From G965216255 sp965216255 (GTDB lineage Bacteria; Bacteroidota; Rhodothermia; Rhodothermales; Bin80), in assembly GCA_965216255.1 (NCBI GenBank), contig OZ244148.1, positions 4,464,001 through 4,528,000 of the forward strand: a DNA stretch of 64,000 nt. Direction: 5' to 3'. Below the pieces are notes generated by a model, which was not told the DNA's origin, searched no databases, and saw only the letters and a list, made by a program, of their open reading frames with translations. Each line of letters begins with the position of its first letter. Position 1 is the first letter of the stretch. This document shows, piece after piece, positions 37,518 through 46,857 of this stretch. Made by a program: the position numbers and the translations under genes.

Positions 37518-40500
37518 CTATTTCAGAATGGTCATCTGTGCCGTGCGCACCTCCGTGCCTGCCGCTCCTGCAGCGCGTACGCGGTATTGGTATGTACCGG
37601 AAGCCAGCTGCGCGGCATGTAGTCTTATGGCTCGCTGGGCGCCCGCCTCCAGCTCTTTGGGTATGCTCCGCATCACGGTACGCCCAAGTAGGTCGATCAA
37701 TTCCACCGTCACGGTCGCAGCTACCGGCAAATCCACCAGGATGGTCGTGGCCGGGTTGAACGGGTTCGGGTAGTTGCCGTGTAGCACAAAAGTCTCTGGA
37801 ACGTCTGCATCGCCGTCTGTGCGCGTCACGGCGAAGGGGAAAAAGATAGTCCCGTCCGCCTGTACGCCCATCATGGTCAGACCCTCTCGTGCCGATGTGC
37901 CGGTACCCGATAGACTTAGCACGAAGGCCTGCCGCGAAAGGCTGCTTAGATCAAATCGGAATATGTTGATAAAGCGCTGGTCGGCAGCGACAACCAATTC
38001 AACGTCGTACGGCCCCGGTGGTAGCGTCACGTAGTCGCCCACCGCGCCATAGGCGGCATCGCTTAGCAGCGCAATGGCCTCGGCTCCCGGCTGCACGAGG
38101 CGCAGGTCCACTGGTCCAAGATCCGGCGCGCCGTGGGTCACGTAGAAGGTCATCTCCTCGCCTGGACTCTGCTGCCTTCGTACGCCCTCCACCACCACAA
38201 TGTCCACATCTTCGCCCTTGCCGTGTGCCGTGACGTGGTAGTTGGTAGCCGTGCCAATGTGTATCGTCTCGGAGGACAGGGGGCTTGCATTGTCGGCCTC
38301 GCTGCCGGCGACCACATCGATCTTGTGTTCCCCCTGGGACAATGCCTCGAATGCGGAGGCCGATTGAAACGTCCAGTCATCATATAGCCGTCTGTCATCA
38401 AGGTAAAGGTCGACAGCCGGCCCGTCCACATTCTGGATAAACTGTACCGTGGGTGCCTGTTGTATCGTGTTCTTCCACAAGGCCGTAGCATTGTCGGCAT
38501 TCTGGAAGAAGTCTTCTCTGTTGCGTCCGGTAACGACGGCGAAGGCTACCTGGATCTCTTCGCCCGGGCCCATTAAGAATGGACCCAGTCCGGTCACTTG
38601 CTCCCAGTCATTCGCCTCTGAACCCGGTTCTTGGATGCCACCGGTCAGGTAGGTCCATTTTGTGCGGTCCGTTTTGCTTTCCTCGCGCCGCAGGGCCCGA
38701 TAGTGCGCGGGTGCATTGACGGTAAGAGGCATGGTGCCTGCCATCATCCGGGGGCTTGTGGCTGCATCCTGCTGGAAGCTCATATTTCTGGTCACGTCGA
38801 AGCCAGCATGATCTTGGTATCGGTCGTCATTCAGCCACCAGTCGAACATGAGCCCCACGTGGACATTAGAGATTTCGCGGTCCGTCGGATTCTCAATCGT
38901 ATAGCGTAGAATGACAAAGTCCTCGTGTTCCTCCGCCGTGTCCATAAAACTCTCTTGAAGAATCGTTACTCCGATGGGGCTAGGGGCACCGGCATCTGTG
39001 ATTTGCATGCGTCCTTCCTGCGCCACCAGGTCGCCCGGCTTACGAATCTCCAGGCGTGCTCCCTTCATGGGGACGAGGTCCATGTGCTGCCTTACTAGTT
39101 CAAACTGGAGTTCATCACTGTAAAGGCAGTCAGAGACCGCATTAGGTCCGGTGGCCACAAGCAGGCCCCCCTCCAACAAGATGGAACGCCGTGCATTGCT
39201 GGCGTCGTAGGCCGATATACCCCTGCCGATTCGACCATATAGGTCATCAAGGAAGCCGAAATTCCCTTCCGTTGTAATGGTGAATTCCATTCCTCCCGTG
39301 ACATGCGTTAGTGTCTCTCCCTCGTTGGCACTAAGTCGCACAATATCTGGGGCATCATCGTAGGAGCCGGCCCTCGCGCGGGGAGATACAAAGAAGCGCG
39401 CCCGATAGGGCGTATCTTCCGACAATGTGAACGCGGTGGTGACGGACGTGCTTTCTCCTGTCACCAGGGTGCCGATACCAATCGAGCCTGTTGCAAAGTC
39501 TACAAAGTCACCATCTGAAAACCATTCTATGGTCAGATTCTCTGCGTTAGCCAGATAGTTGGTAAACGTCGCGGACAATTCCACGGAATCGCCGCTTCGG
39601 AGTGCTCTCTCGCTACCTCCCCAGTTTGCCTTTGTCATGCGAACGGCGGGGAATCCACTTTCCGTGACGGCGCGGTAGGCATTGACCCGTCCACGCCCCA
39701 GGAGCCCCACCAGTGCGGCACCGTTAACGCTGTCAATGTTGTCTGCGGTCATACGCACCTGTTCGCGCACCTGGTGCGGTGAGAAGTGCGGATTGGCCGT
39801 TTTGACAAGTGCTGCAACGCCGGCTACCAATGGCGACGCAAAAGAGGTCCCAAACTCCCAACCGAATGTGTTTCCCGGCAACGGCACGATCACGTCCCGC
39901 CCGGCTGCAAATACATTTACGCTTCTGCCATAGTTGTAGTAGTTCTTATCAGATTCGGCCAGCGTACCTCCCACGCTAAGTACCATGGTAATTGCTGCTG
40001 GATAGAAAGGGAATTGGTCAAAATTCACACTGTTGTTTCCGGCCGCGACAACAAGGAGAGCACCTTCATCCGTTGCCGCCTGCATTACCGATGCTTCCGC
40101 TTGCGAAGTGCCAAAGCCTCCGTAGCTGGCATTGATTATGTCGGCCCCATTCAATGCCGCATACGTTATTCCCTGCCAATAGCCGCAAGGTGTGGCAGGT
40201 CTCAAGCTGCAGTCCACATTCAGTGCCATGAGCCTGGCATTCCAACTTGTGCCAGCCAGGCCGATTCCATTGTCCGCTACGGCCGTGGCGGCGCCTGCCA
40301 CCGCTGTACCATGGTCGCCGCCATATTCACTACCGGAAATCCCGGAGGGGTCCGGGCTATTGGTACCGAAATTCCAGCCGTTTACGTCATCTATAAAGCC
40401 GTTCTCGTCGTCGTCCACACCATTATCCGCGACTTCTCCCAGATTTCTCCAGAGGACTCCCTGCAGGTCAAAGTGTCGCACGTTCGTCCCGACGTCTACG

Positions 40501-41135
40501 ATGGCAATAACGACATCGCCGTCTTCACCTTTTACCACGTCCCAGGCGTCGGTCATGCGGAGCCGCTGCATGTAGCCGGTGTCGGAAAACAGCGGATCGT
40601 CGGGCGTTGCCGGCAATGAAGGTGTGGTCGCTGGAATACCATTCCAGGCAGGATGCGAAACAAACCGGGGCTCCGCAAAGACCACATCGGCATCCCGCGC
40701 GAGGGCGGAGGCAACCTGCCGAGAGTCGAAGGATGGGGCGTGGCGTACGTAGTAGATTCGCTGCAGGGCCCTCGTGCTTTCGGCTATCTCTCTCGTGGCC
40801 GCTACGTCGTCGACGAATGGAAAGGCCTTTCGGACCTCGTAAATGCCAAATCGGGCACCTTCACGGTCGAAGGTCGCAAGTCCCGTCTTGCCCGCGTCTG
40901 CCGACGGTATCACGCCTTCCGTGAACTGCACCCATACGATTCCAGGCTCCAGCCTCTCGCGAAGGTCCATGGGCTGAGAATACGCGACCAGAGCCAGCAT
41001 CATATGCAGGCTCGCCGCAATAATCCATGATCTCTTGCACGTCGTCAAATCTTGCAGGCTGCCGTAACTATAGAGCCAGCCTTGCCGGCTACCGAGTAGG
41101 AAATATATTGATTGTCGCAGCACGAAACAATGCAT
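37518..41135 (-). CDS. large S8 family serine protease with T9SS sorting domain
   Basis: Up to 1205 aa. The ATG at 41135 gives a 29-residue extension before a typical signal peptide. A TTG at 41048 (start of TTCKRSWIIAASLHMMLALV) is an attractive alternative start. Domain order: prodomain-like region (EPGIVWVQFTEGVIPSADAG), subtilase domain with Asp in VIAIVDVGTNVRHFDLQG, His in GGDHGTAVAGAA, Asn in VVAAGNNSV and Ser in FGTSFASPLVAGVAALVK. A long beta-rich region of some 600 residues follows, then a T9SS type A domain (LHGNYPNPFNPATTILVDLP; YQYRVRAAG; MTILK). Predicted to be a surface-exposed or secreted protease. A dead paralogue lies 1 kb away in opposite orientation. Confidence 0.92.
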   Translation of the reverse strand: MHCFVLRQSIYFLLGSRQGWLYSYGSLQDLTTCKRSWIIAASLHMMLALVAYSQPMDLRERLEPGIVWVQFTEGVIPSADAGKTGLATFDREGARFGIYEVRKAFPFVDDVAATREIAESTRALQRIYYVRHAPSFDSRQVASALARDADVVFAEPRFVSHPAWNGIPATTPSLPATPDDPLFSDTGYMQRLRMTDAWDVVKGEDGDVVIAIVDVGTNVRHFDLQGVLWRNLGEVADNGVDDDENGFIDDVNGWNFGTNSPDPSGISGSEYGGDHGTAVAGAATAVADNGIGLAGTSWNARLMALNVDCSLRPATPCGYWQGITYAALNGADIINASYGGFGTSQAEASVMQAATDEGALLVVAAGNNSVNFDQFPFYPAAITMVLSVGGTLAESDKNYYNYGRSVNVFAAGRDVIVPLPGNTFGWEFGTSFASPLVAGVAALVKTANPHFSPHQVREQVRMTADNIDSVNGAALVGLLGRGRVNAYRAVTESGFPAVRMTKANWGGSERALRSGDSVELSATFTNYLANAENLTIEWFSDGDFVDFATGSIGIGTLVTGESTSVTTAFTLSEDTPYRARFFVSPRARAGSYDDAPDIVRLSANEGETLTHVTGGMEFTITTEGNFGFLDDLYGRIGRGISAYDASNARRSILLEGGLLVATGPNAVSDCLYSDELQFELVRQHMDLVPMKGARLEIRKPGDLVAQEGRMQITDAGAPSPIGVTILQESFMDTAEEHEDFVILRYTIENPTDREISNVHVGLMFDWWLNDDRYQDHAGFDVTRNMSFQQDAATSPRMMAGTMPLTVNAPAHYRALRREESKTDRTKWTYLTGGIQEPGSEANDWEQVTGLGPFLMGPGEEIQVAFAVVTGRNREDFFQNADNATALWKNTIQQAPTVQFIQNVDGPAVDLYLDDRRLYDDWTFQSASAFEALSQGEHKIDVVAGSEADNASPLSSETIHIGTATNYHVTAHGKGEDVDIVVVEGVRRQQSPGEEMTFYVTHGAPDLGPVDLRLVQPGAEAIALLSDAAYGAVGDYVTLPPGPYDVELVVAADQRFINIFRFDLSSLSRQAFVLSLSGTGTSAREGLTMMGVQADGTIFFPFAVTRTDGDADVPETFVLHGNYPNPFNPATTILVDLPVAATVTVELIDLLGRTVMRSIPKELEAGAQRAIRLHAAQLASGTYQYRVRAAGAAGTEVRTAQMTILK

Positions 41136-41362
41136 ATTCTTGCGACCGATGCAATAGTGCCGGCAGAAAACGCAGTGGACACAATTGGTATCGGCAAATG
41201 AAGAAGGCTATCAGCCCGGATTAGTCACATAAATGCAAAGTCGATATTCGAAGGCAGACTTAATGGGTTCGTAAGCTCTTGATTTTTTTGGTTATACGGG
41301 AACATCGTAGTAACCTTTTTCGGTTCGAATACCGAACCATAAATACGCTCAAGGTGAACTCC

Positions 41363-42305
41363 ATGGCCTCCAATTCAGCTGGGCATGTGTTGACGGCGCC
41401 CTTCAATAAGTCAATAAAAGTCACGGGGCACCCTTCGGAAAAGTTAACCTCCGATGCCGGAGTCCTCCTGCTGCGGTCGCTCTTCATGCTTACCGGCCTC
41501 ACAGCTCGCCTGGCAGCGGTCCTGAGCGATTCCCGCATTCCGGGGCGCATTACGCATCGCTTTGATGAGCTCTTGCAGTCTGTCTTGCTGCTCTTGGCGC
41601 AGGGCAGGATGCGCCAGCGTGATATGTGTCGTCTGCGCCATGAGGCGGCCATGCGCCCCGTCGCCTAAATGAAGGCAGGGATGGGTGGGCTGGAAGACGG
41701 CAAGCCTTTGGCCTCACAGCCTAGCATTTCCCGGCTGTTACGTAGGCTGGGCACAAAGAAGAACCTGGCCAGATTGAGCCATTTCGTCGCCACCTTTGCC
41801 ATGGAGCGCCTCCTGCATGCCAGAGGCGGCAAGCGCTACGATACGCTGGTCATGGATATAGACGTATTGCTCGTGGATGCCCATGCTCGGTAGCAGGGCA
41901 GTGCCTATAACGGGCACTACAAGCGCAACATCTTCCTGCCTCTTATTGCCAGTTGTGCGGAAACCGGCGACATGCCGGGCGCCACGCTGCGTCGTGGCAG
42001 TGCGCATTTCGTAAACGACTGCTACGACTTTATCAAAAAGATCGCTCTCAGGCTGCGAACGGATGTGGCCCGAAAGGTGATCGTGCGGCTGGACGCGGCC
42101 TTTGACAGTGGAGCGTTATGCAGTAAGCTGGAGCGGATTTGGATTGGCTACATAATGCGCCTGAAGGAAAACGACGTCCTGGCGGCAGTGGCCGAGCCCT
42201 ATTGGTCGGGCGTACAACCCGAAGAGGAACAGTGCTATGAAATACCGCGCCCTGTCTTGGGAGTGCGAGCGGCGCGTCGTGTTGGTGGTGCTGCCGAATC
42301 CCGGG
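41363..42305 (+). pseudogene. IS1380 family transposase, two stop codons and truncated
   Basis: One continuous frame reads NKSIKVTGHPSEKLTSDAGV, LLQSVLLLLAQGRMRQRDMC, TLVMDIDVLLVDAHAR and GSAYNGHYKRNIFLPLIASC, then VRLDAAFDSGALCSKLERIW, with only two in-frame stops (TAA ending at 41668, TAG ending at 41893). It is cut at about 42306 by the 5'-truncated IS110 copy 3. The C-terminal third of the DDE domain is missing. A more decayed relative lies at 60925-61340. Confidence 0.8.
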
Positions 42306-43177
42306 GAATCGCCCCCTCAACCATTCCGCGTCGACCGGGCGAGCGTATCAAGACTGATCGACGGGATGCGATGAAGCTGGCCACGTTGTATGCCAAAGGG
42401 CTGCTGACGCCGGTGTGCGTACTGGAAGAGGAGCAGGAAGCAGCCCGGTCCCTTTTGCGCTGCCGCGCTGACCTGGTGGAGTCTATCACGCGCACCAAGC
42501 AGCGGATCCTGTCTTTCATTCAGACCAGGGGCTTTCAGTACACCGGTGCCACAAACTGGACGAAGGCCCATTGGAAGTGGATTCGTGCCTTGCCGGCAAG
42601 GGCGGTGGACCAGGTCACGCTGCAGACGTATCTGCACAATCTGACGTATGTGGAGCAGGAAGTGCACAGACTGGAACAGCAACTGGCAGAGGAGGCCGAA
42701 AAGGACCGGTACAGAGAGCCCGTGGGGGTGCTGATGGCCTTCCGGGGCATTGGCTTTGTGACGGCCATGACGCTGGTGTGCGAGTTGGGAGACATCCGTC
42801 GCTTCGCGCATCCGCGGCAGTTAATGGCGTATCTCGGCCTGGTGCCGAGCGAGTACAGCTCGGGCGATCACACGCAGCGCGGCTCCATCACAAAGACGGG
42901 CAACACGCATGTTCGCAAGGCGCTGGTGTCAACGGCATGGAAGTATGCAGCCCAACCGCGGTGCAGTAAAGTGCTACGCGAACGGCAGCAGGGCGTCTCG
43001 GCCGAGGTCGTTCTACTGGCATGGAAGGCCCAGTGCCGGCTGTACAAGAGATTCCGCAAACTGAGTCAGACGAAGTCGCGATGCGTGGCCAACACGGCGG
43101 TGGCGCGTGAACTGGCGGGCTTTCTCTGGGAGGCGTTGCGTATGCACACGGGCTCGCCGTTGCCGAAGGCCGCCTGA
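42306..43177 (+). pseudogene. IS110 transposase, 5'-truncated (copy 3)
   Basis: From APSTIPRRPGERIKTDRRDA to the C-terminus the sequence matches the intact copy 2, including TGA at 43177. The first about 97 residues, with the first catalytic Asp, are missing. The frame is open back into the IS1380 fragment, so a 401-aa chimera could be read from 41972, but it has no complete catalytic domain. Confidence 0.85.
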
Positions 43178-43460
43178 CTCGTATCTTGTAACCAAAGAAA
43201 AATGGCCTATGGAGAAGTGATCGGGCACGGTAAGGAGAACCCACGATATGCTCTTGCGATAGCCAGCTCTCTTGCTGGTGAGCGCGCGTTCAGAGATAGT
43301 GGCAGCTCCCGTCGAAACCGAAATCATGCGTTATGGTCCTTCGGGGCTTAGCACGCGAATACCAGATTGATTAGCCGTCGAAGCCGCCCGGTCGCTTCTC
43401 CAGAGGTCAAGCCAAACACTCTTCATGTAATCTTCACTTGACATAGTATCCTACTATACC
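43178..43460 (+). ncRNA. candidate bridge RNA region of IS110 copy 3
   Basis: Same conserved segment as at 19275 and 20918; the variable block reads TTCAG (43289-43293). The element's right end is fused to intron C sequence. Confidence 0.45.
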
Positions 43461-43785
43461 AGGGCATAGTAGTCGGCTTAGCCGACGAAGGCCCGAACAA
43501 TGGACAGGGGTAGTAGGATGGCAAGCTCATGCGAGCAATGCGGCAGAAAATCCAGCTAACGCTGCCTTTTGCGTGGGACAGCCCCGGTGAATCCGGCGGT
43601 GCCCGTGGGGAAGGGACCGAAGTTCGCACGGCGCAACCCGAATCCGAACTCCCGGCACGTAGCGGCCTGGTGGCCCTGGCACCCAAGTCGGTTTGCTCAA
43701 GTCCATTGAACCGCCGTGTACGGACCCGTACGCACGGTGGTGTGGGGGGGTGGGGGCCGTGAGGCCCCCACCTATCCCGATCGAT
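43461..43785 (+). ncRNA. group II intron C, 3' fragment (copy 2)
   Basis: Corresponds to 18687-19011 of intron C1, including the maturase N-terminal remnant and domains V and VI. The 5' half is missing, so it cannot splice. It is followed in frame-compatible manner by CGG AAG GCA CTG (RKAL) of the IS110 transposase, which fixes the likely intron 3' end. Confidence 0.8.
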
Positions 43786-44049
43786 CGGAAGGCACTGGTA
43801 TCTACAGCATGGAAGTATGCAGCCCCGCCGCGGTGCAGTAAAGTGCTACGCGAACGGCAGCAGGGCGTCTCGGCCGAGGTCGTTCTACTGGCATGGAAGG
43901 CCCAGTGCCGGCTGTACAAGAGATTCCGCAAACTGAGTCAGACGAAGTCGCGATGCGTGGCCAACACGGCGGTGGCGCGTGAACTGGTGGGCTTTCTCTG
44001 GGAGGCGTTGCGTATGCACACGGGCTCGCCGTTGCCGAAGGCCGCCTGA
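43786..44049 (+). pseudogene. IS110 transposase C-terminal fragment (copy 4)
   Basis: Codes RKALVSTAWKYAAPPRCSKV to SPLPKAA and TGA, the exon downstream of intron C. No start and no catalytic residues; part of the tandem repeat. Confidence 0.85.
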
Positions 44050-44329
44050 CTCGTATCTTGTAACCAAAGAAATGGCCTATGGAGAAGCGATCGGGCACGG
44101 TAAGGAGAACCCACGATATGCTCTTGCGATAGCCAGCTCTCTTGCTGGTGAGCGCGCGTTCAGAGATAGTGGCAGCTCCCGTCGAAACCGAAATCATGCG
44201 TTATGGTCCTTCGGGGCTTAGCACGCGAATACCAGATTGATTAGCCGTCGAAGCCGCCCGGTCGCTTCTCCAGAGGTCAAGCCAAAACTCTTCATGTAAT
44301 CTTCACTTGAAATAGTGTCCTACTATACC
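44050..44329 (+). ncRNA. candidate bridge RNA region of IS110 copy 4
   Basis: Identical in the variable block (TTCAG, 44159-44163) to copy 3, as expected from the tandem duplication. Confidence 0.4.
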
Positions 44330-44654
44330 GGGGCATAGTAGTCGGCTTAGCCGACGAAGGCCCGAACAATGGACAGGGATAGTAGGATGGCGAGCTCATG
44401 CGAGCAATGCGGCAGAAAATCCAGCTAACGCTGCCTTTTACGTGGGACAGCCCCGGTGAATCCGGCGGTGCCCATGGGGAAGGGGCCGAAGTTCGCACGG
44501 CGCAACCCGAACCCGAGCTCCTGGCACGTAGCGGCCTGGTGGCCCTGGCACCCAAGTCGGTTTGCTCAAGTCCATTGAACCGCCGTGTACGGACCCGCAC
44601 GCACGGTGGTGTGGGAGGGTGGGGGCCGTGAGGCCCCCACCTATCCCGATCGAT
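44330..44654 (+). ncRNA. group II intron C, 3' fragment (copy 3)
   Basis: Second 3' fragment with domains V and VI, ending GATCGAT before unrelated sequence (CTATCCTC). It closes the mobile-element region next to the brxC-like gene. Confidence 0.8.
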
Positions 44655-44689
44655 CTATCCTCAAAGCACGGCCAACACCTGCGCGCACT

Positions 44690-45019
44690 TCACGAAACCA
44701 TGACTCCGCGGCGTACGGCTTCCGGGGTCACGCCACGGTGCGACGCATGGTAAACGGCCGCGCCGTCTGAGACAGCGATGATCTGCGGCGACTCGTGGCG
44801 AATGCCAAAATGTGCTTCTATGTGGTTGGACAGCGGCCTGGAGTCCTGGACTACGATTTCGTAGATCGGCGGACCCTCACCCGCGGCCACGAGGCCGGCC
44901 CGCGCGCTGTAACAGAGTTCGCACAGGCGGCTATGCTTGTACAGCACAACAGGCTCCTTGTGTGAGCGAGCCAGTGCGTCGCCCAATTCCTCCTCCCTTG
45001 CGATGGTATGGATGGTCAT
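44690..45019 (-). CDS. bacilliredoxin-like protein (YtxJ/BrxC family)
   Basis: 109 aa from ATG 45019; an ATG nine codons upstream (45046) is also possible. The motif PVVLYKHSRLCELCYSARA and the later SNHIEAHFGIRHESPQIIAV match the YtxJ (DUF2847) family, thioredoxin-fold proteins that remove bacillithiol from proteins. The usual active site in this family is TCPIS with one cysteine. Here it is LCELC, giving a CxxC pair. Divergent from pepF with a 77-bp gap. Confidence 0.8.
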   Translation of the reverse strand: MTIHTIAREEELGDALARSHKEPVVLYKHSRLCELCYSARAGLVAAGEGPPIYEIVVQDSRPLSNHIEAHFGIRHESPQIIAVSDGAAVYHASHRGVTPEAVRRGVMVS

Positions 45020-45096
45020 GACAGCGTCTTTTTCGGCCAACAACAAAACGGTCCACGGAATGTTCTACCGCGCTATTGTGACCGACGGAGACGAAC

Positions 45097-46857
45097 ATGC
45101 ACACGACGGGTGCCGAAGACGTCCACTGGGATCTGACGGATCTCTATGCGAACGAAATGGCATTGAAGCGTGACATGGAGAGGGCAGAGAACGAGGCGGA
45201 TGCGTTCTACGGGAGATATCGAGGTCGTATTGCGCGGCTAGATGCCGAGGCCCTTGGGACGCTGCTCCAGGAGTTTGAAGCAGTACAGGACCGCGCCGGG
45301 CGCGCATATTGCTACGCCTTCCTCGACTGGTCGACCGACACGCTGGATGCTGCGCGCGGCGCCCTGCTGCAGCACGTGCGGGAGGTCTTCACGCGCATAG
45401 GCAAGCAGCTCGTATTCTTCGAACTGGAGTGGCTGCAGGTACCAGAGGGCAGGGCGGACGAAATCATGGGTCTGCTGCCTCGGTACCGGCACTTTCTCGA
45501 GCGGCAGCGGCTCCTGCGGGATCATGTCCTGTCCGAACCCGAGGAGAAGATCCTTATCGAGACGGCCGTTACGGGATCCAGCGCGTGGACGCGCTACTTT
45601 ACGGAAACCATGGGCGCGATGCGCTTCAGCCTGGACGGTGAGATGTTACCACAGCAGCTCATCCTCTCCAGATTGCACGAGCCGGACCGTGCCCTGAGAC
45701 AGCGGGCGGCGCACGCATTTACGAAAGGACTCGAGGCGCATGCGCGCACGCTTACCTTCGTTTTCAATACGCTGCTGGCCGACAAGGCGTCGGAGGACCG
45801 GCTGCGGGGCTTTCCGCACTGGATGCGGAGTCGCAACGTGTCGAATGAATTACAGGACGAAACGGTGGAGGCGCTTGTTGCCGCCGTCGCGGGCCGGTAT
45901 GATCTTGTCGCCCGCTTCTATGTGCTGAAGCGCCGGCTACTGGGCCTCGACAAGCTGTATGACTACGACCGGTATGCACCGGTGGGCGAGGCGCAGCGAA
46001 GCTATACGTGGCAGGAAGCGGAGGCCCTGGTGCGCGCTGCGTACCACGAGTTTGATCCTCGCCTGGGTGAGATCGCGGGGCATTTCTTCGATCGCAGCTG
46101 GATCGATGCGCCGATTACGCCGGGCAAGCGGGGCGGCGCCTTCAGCGCGAGCACTGTGCCGAGTGCGCATCCCTATATATTGGTCAATTTCGATGGCAAG
46201 GCCCGGGACGTGCAAACACTTGCCCACGAAGTGGGCCACGGCGTACACCAGTACCTGTCGCGGCAGCAGGGCGTGCTGCAGGCCGACACGCCGCTTACGA
46301 CCGCCGAGACGGCCTCCGTCTTTGGCGAGATGCTGGTGTTTCACCGGATGATGGATGAGGAGAAGGATCCGGCCAACCGGCTGGCATACCTGGTGGCCAA
46401 GATTGATGATACCATGGCGACCGTCTTTCGCCAGGTGGCCATGAACCGGTTCGAGGACCGCATTCACCGGCACCGAAGGGAGAGGGGCGAACTCACGGAG
46501 GCGGACCTGGGCGAGCACTGGCTACATACGCAGGAAGCCATGTTCCGGGGTAGCGTCACGCTCTGCGGCCACTACCGGCAGTGGTGGAGCTATATCCCGC
46601 ACTTTCTGCACACGCCGGGCTACGTGTACGCCTATGCTTTTGGCGAGCTGCTGGTTCTTGCGCTTTACGCGCGCTACTGCGAGGAGCCGGCGTCATTTCC
46701 CGGCCGGTATCTGAAGCTGCTTGCCGCAGGCGGATCAGACTGGCCGCATGTCCTGGTAGCACGGCTTGGAATAGATCTGCAGGACCCGGGATTCTGGGAC
46801 CAGGGCCTTTGCGCGATAGAAGCGCTTATCGCTCAGGCGGAGGCACTGGCGGTGTGA
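45097..46857 (+). CDS. pepF: M3 family oligoendopeptidase
   Basis: 586 aa. M3 peptidase with zinc motif HEVGH (QTLAHEVGHGVHQYLSRQQG) and the downstream third ligand region (TTAETASVFGEMLVFHRMMD). The N-terminal PepF domain starts at WDLTDLYANEMALKRDMERA. Cytoplasmic degradation of oligopeptides. GGAG lies 7 nt before the ATG. The 3' end overlaps the convergent DAHP synthase gene by 25 bp. Confidence 0.93.
   Translation: MHTTGAEDVHWDLTDLYANEMALKRDMERAENEADAFYGRYRGRIARLDAEALGTLLQEFEAVQDRAGRAYCYAFLDWSTDTLDAARGALLQHVREVFTRIGKQLVFFELEWLQVPEGRADEIMGLLPRYRHFLERQRLLRDHVLSEPEEKILIETAVTGSSAWTRYFTETMGAMRFSLDGEMLPQQLILSRLHEPDRALRQRAAHAFTKGLEAHARTLTFVFNTLLADKASEDRLRGFPHWMRSRNVSNELQDETVEALVAAVAGRYDLVARFYVLKRRLLGLDKLYDYDRYAPVGEAQRSYTWQEAEALVRAAYHEFDPRLGEIAGHFFDRSWIDAPITPGKRGGAFSASTVPSAHPYILVNFDGKARDVQTLAHEVGHGVHQYLSRQQGVLQADTPLTTAETASVFGEMLVFHRMMDEEKDPANRLAYLVAKIDDTMATVFRQVAMNRFEDRIHRHRRERGELTEADLGEHWLHTQEAMFRGSVTLCGHYRQWWSYIPHFLHTPGYVYAYAFGELLVLALYARYCEEPASFPGRYLKLLAAGGSDWPHVLVARLGIDLQDPGFWDQGLCAIEALIAQAEALAV

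Larger units (their letters stand above)
42914..44654 (+). repeat. tandem repeat of IS110 tail plus intron C tail
   Basis: Unit 1 (42914-43785) and unit 2 (43786-44654), about 870 bp each and nearly identical. Each holds the last about 88 codons of IS110 transposase, the 3' non-coding region, and the last about 325 nt of group II intron C. The joint between IS110 right end and intron lies at GGGCAT, a short sequence present in both parents (18687-18692 in intron C1), so it arose by recombination at microhomology and was then duplicated. Confidence 0.85.

Noticed and set aside
41972..43177. 401-aa transposase as a real gene
   Set aside because: It is a chance in-frame fusion of an IS1380 fragment and a 5'-truncated IS110; each part lacks essential catalytic residues.
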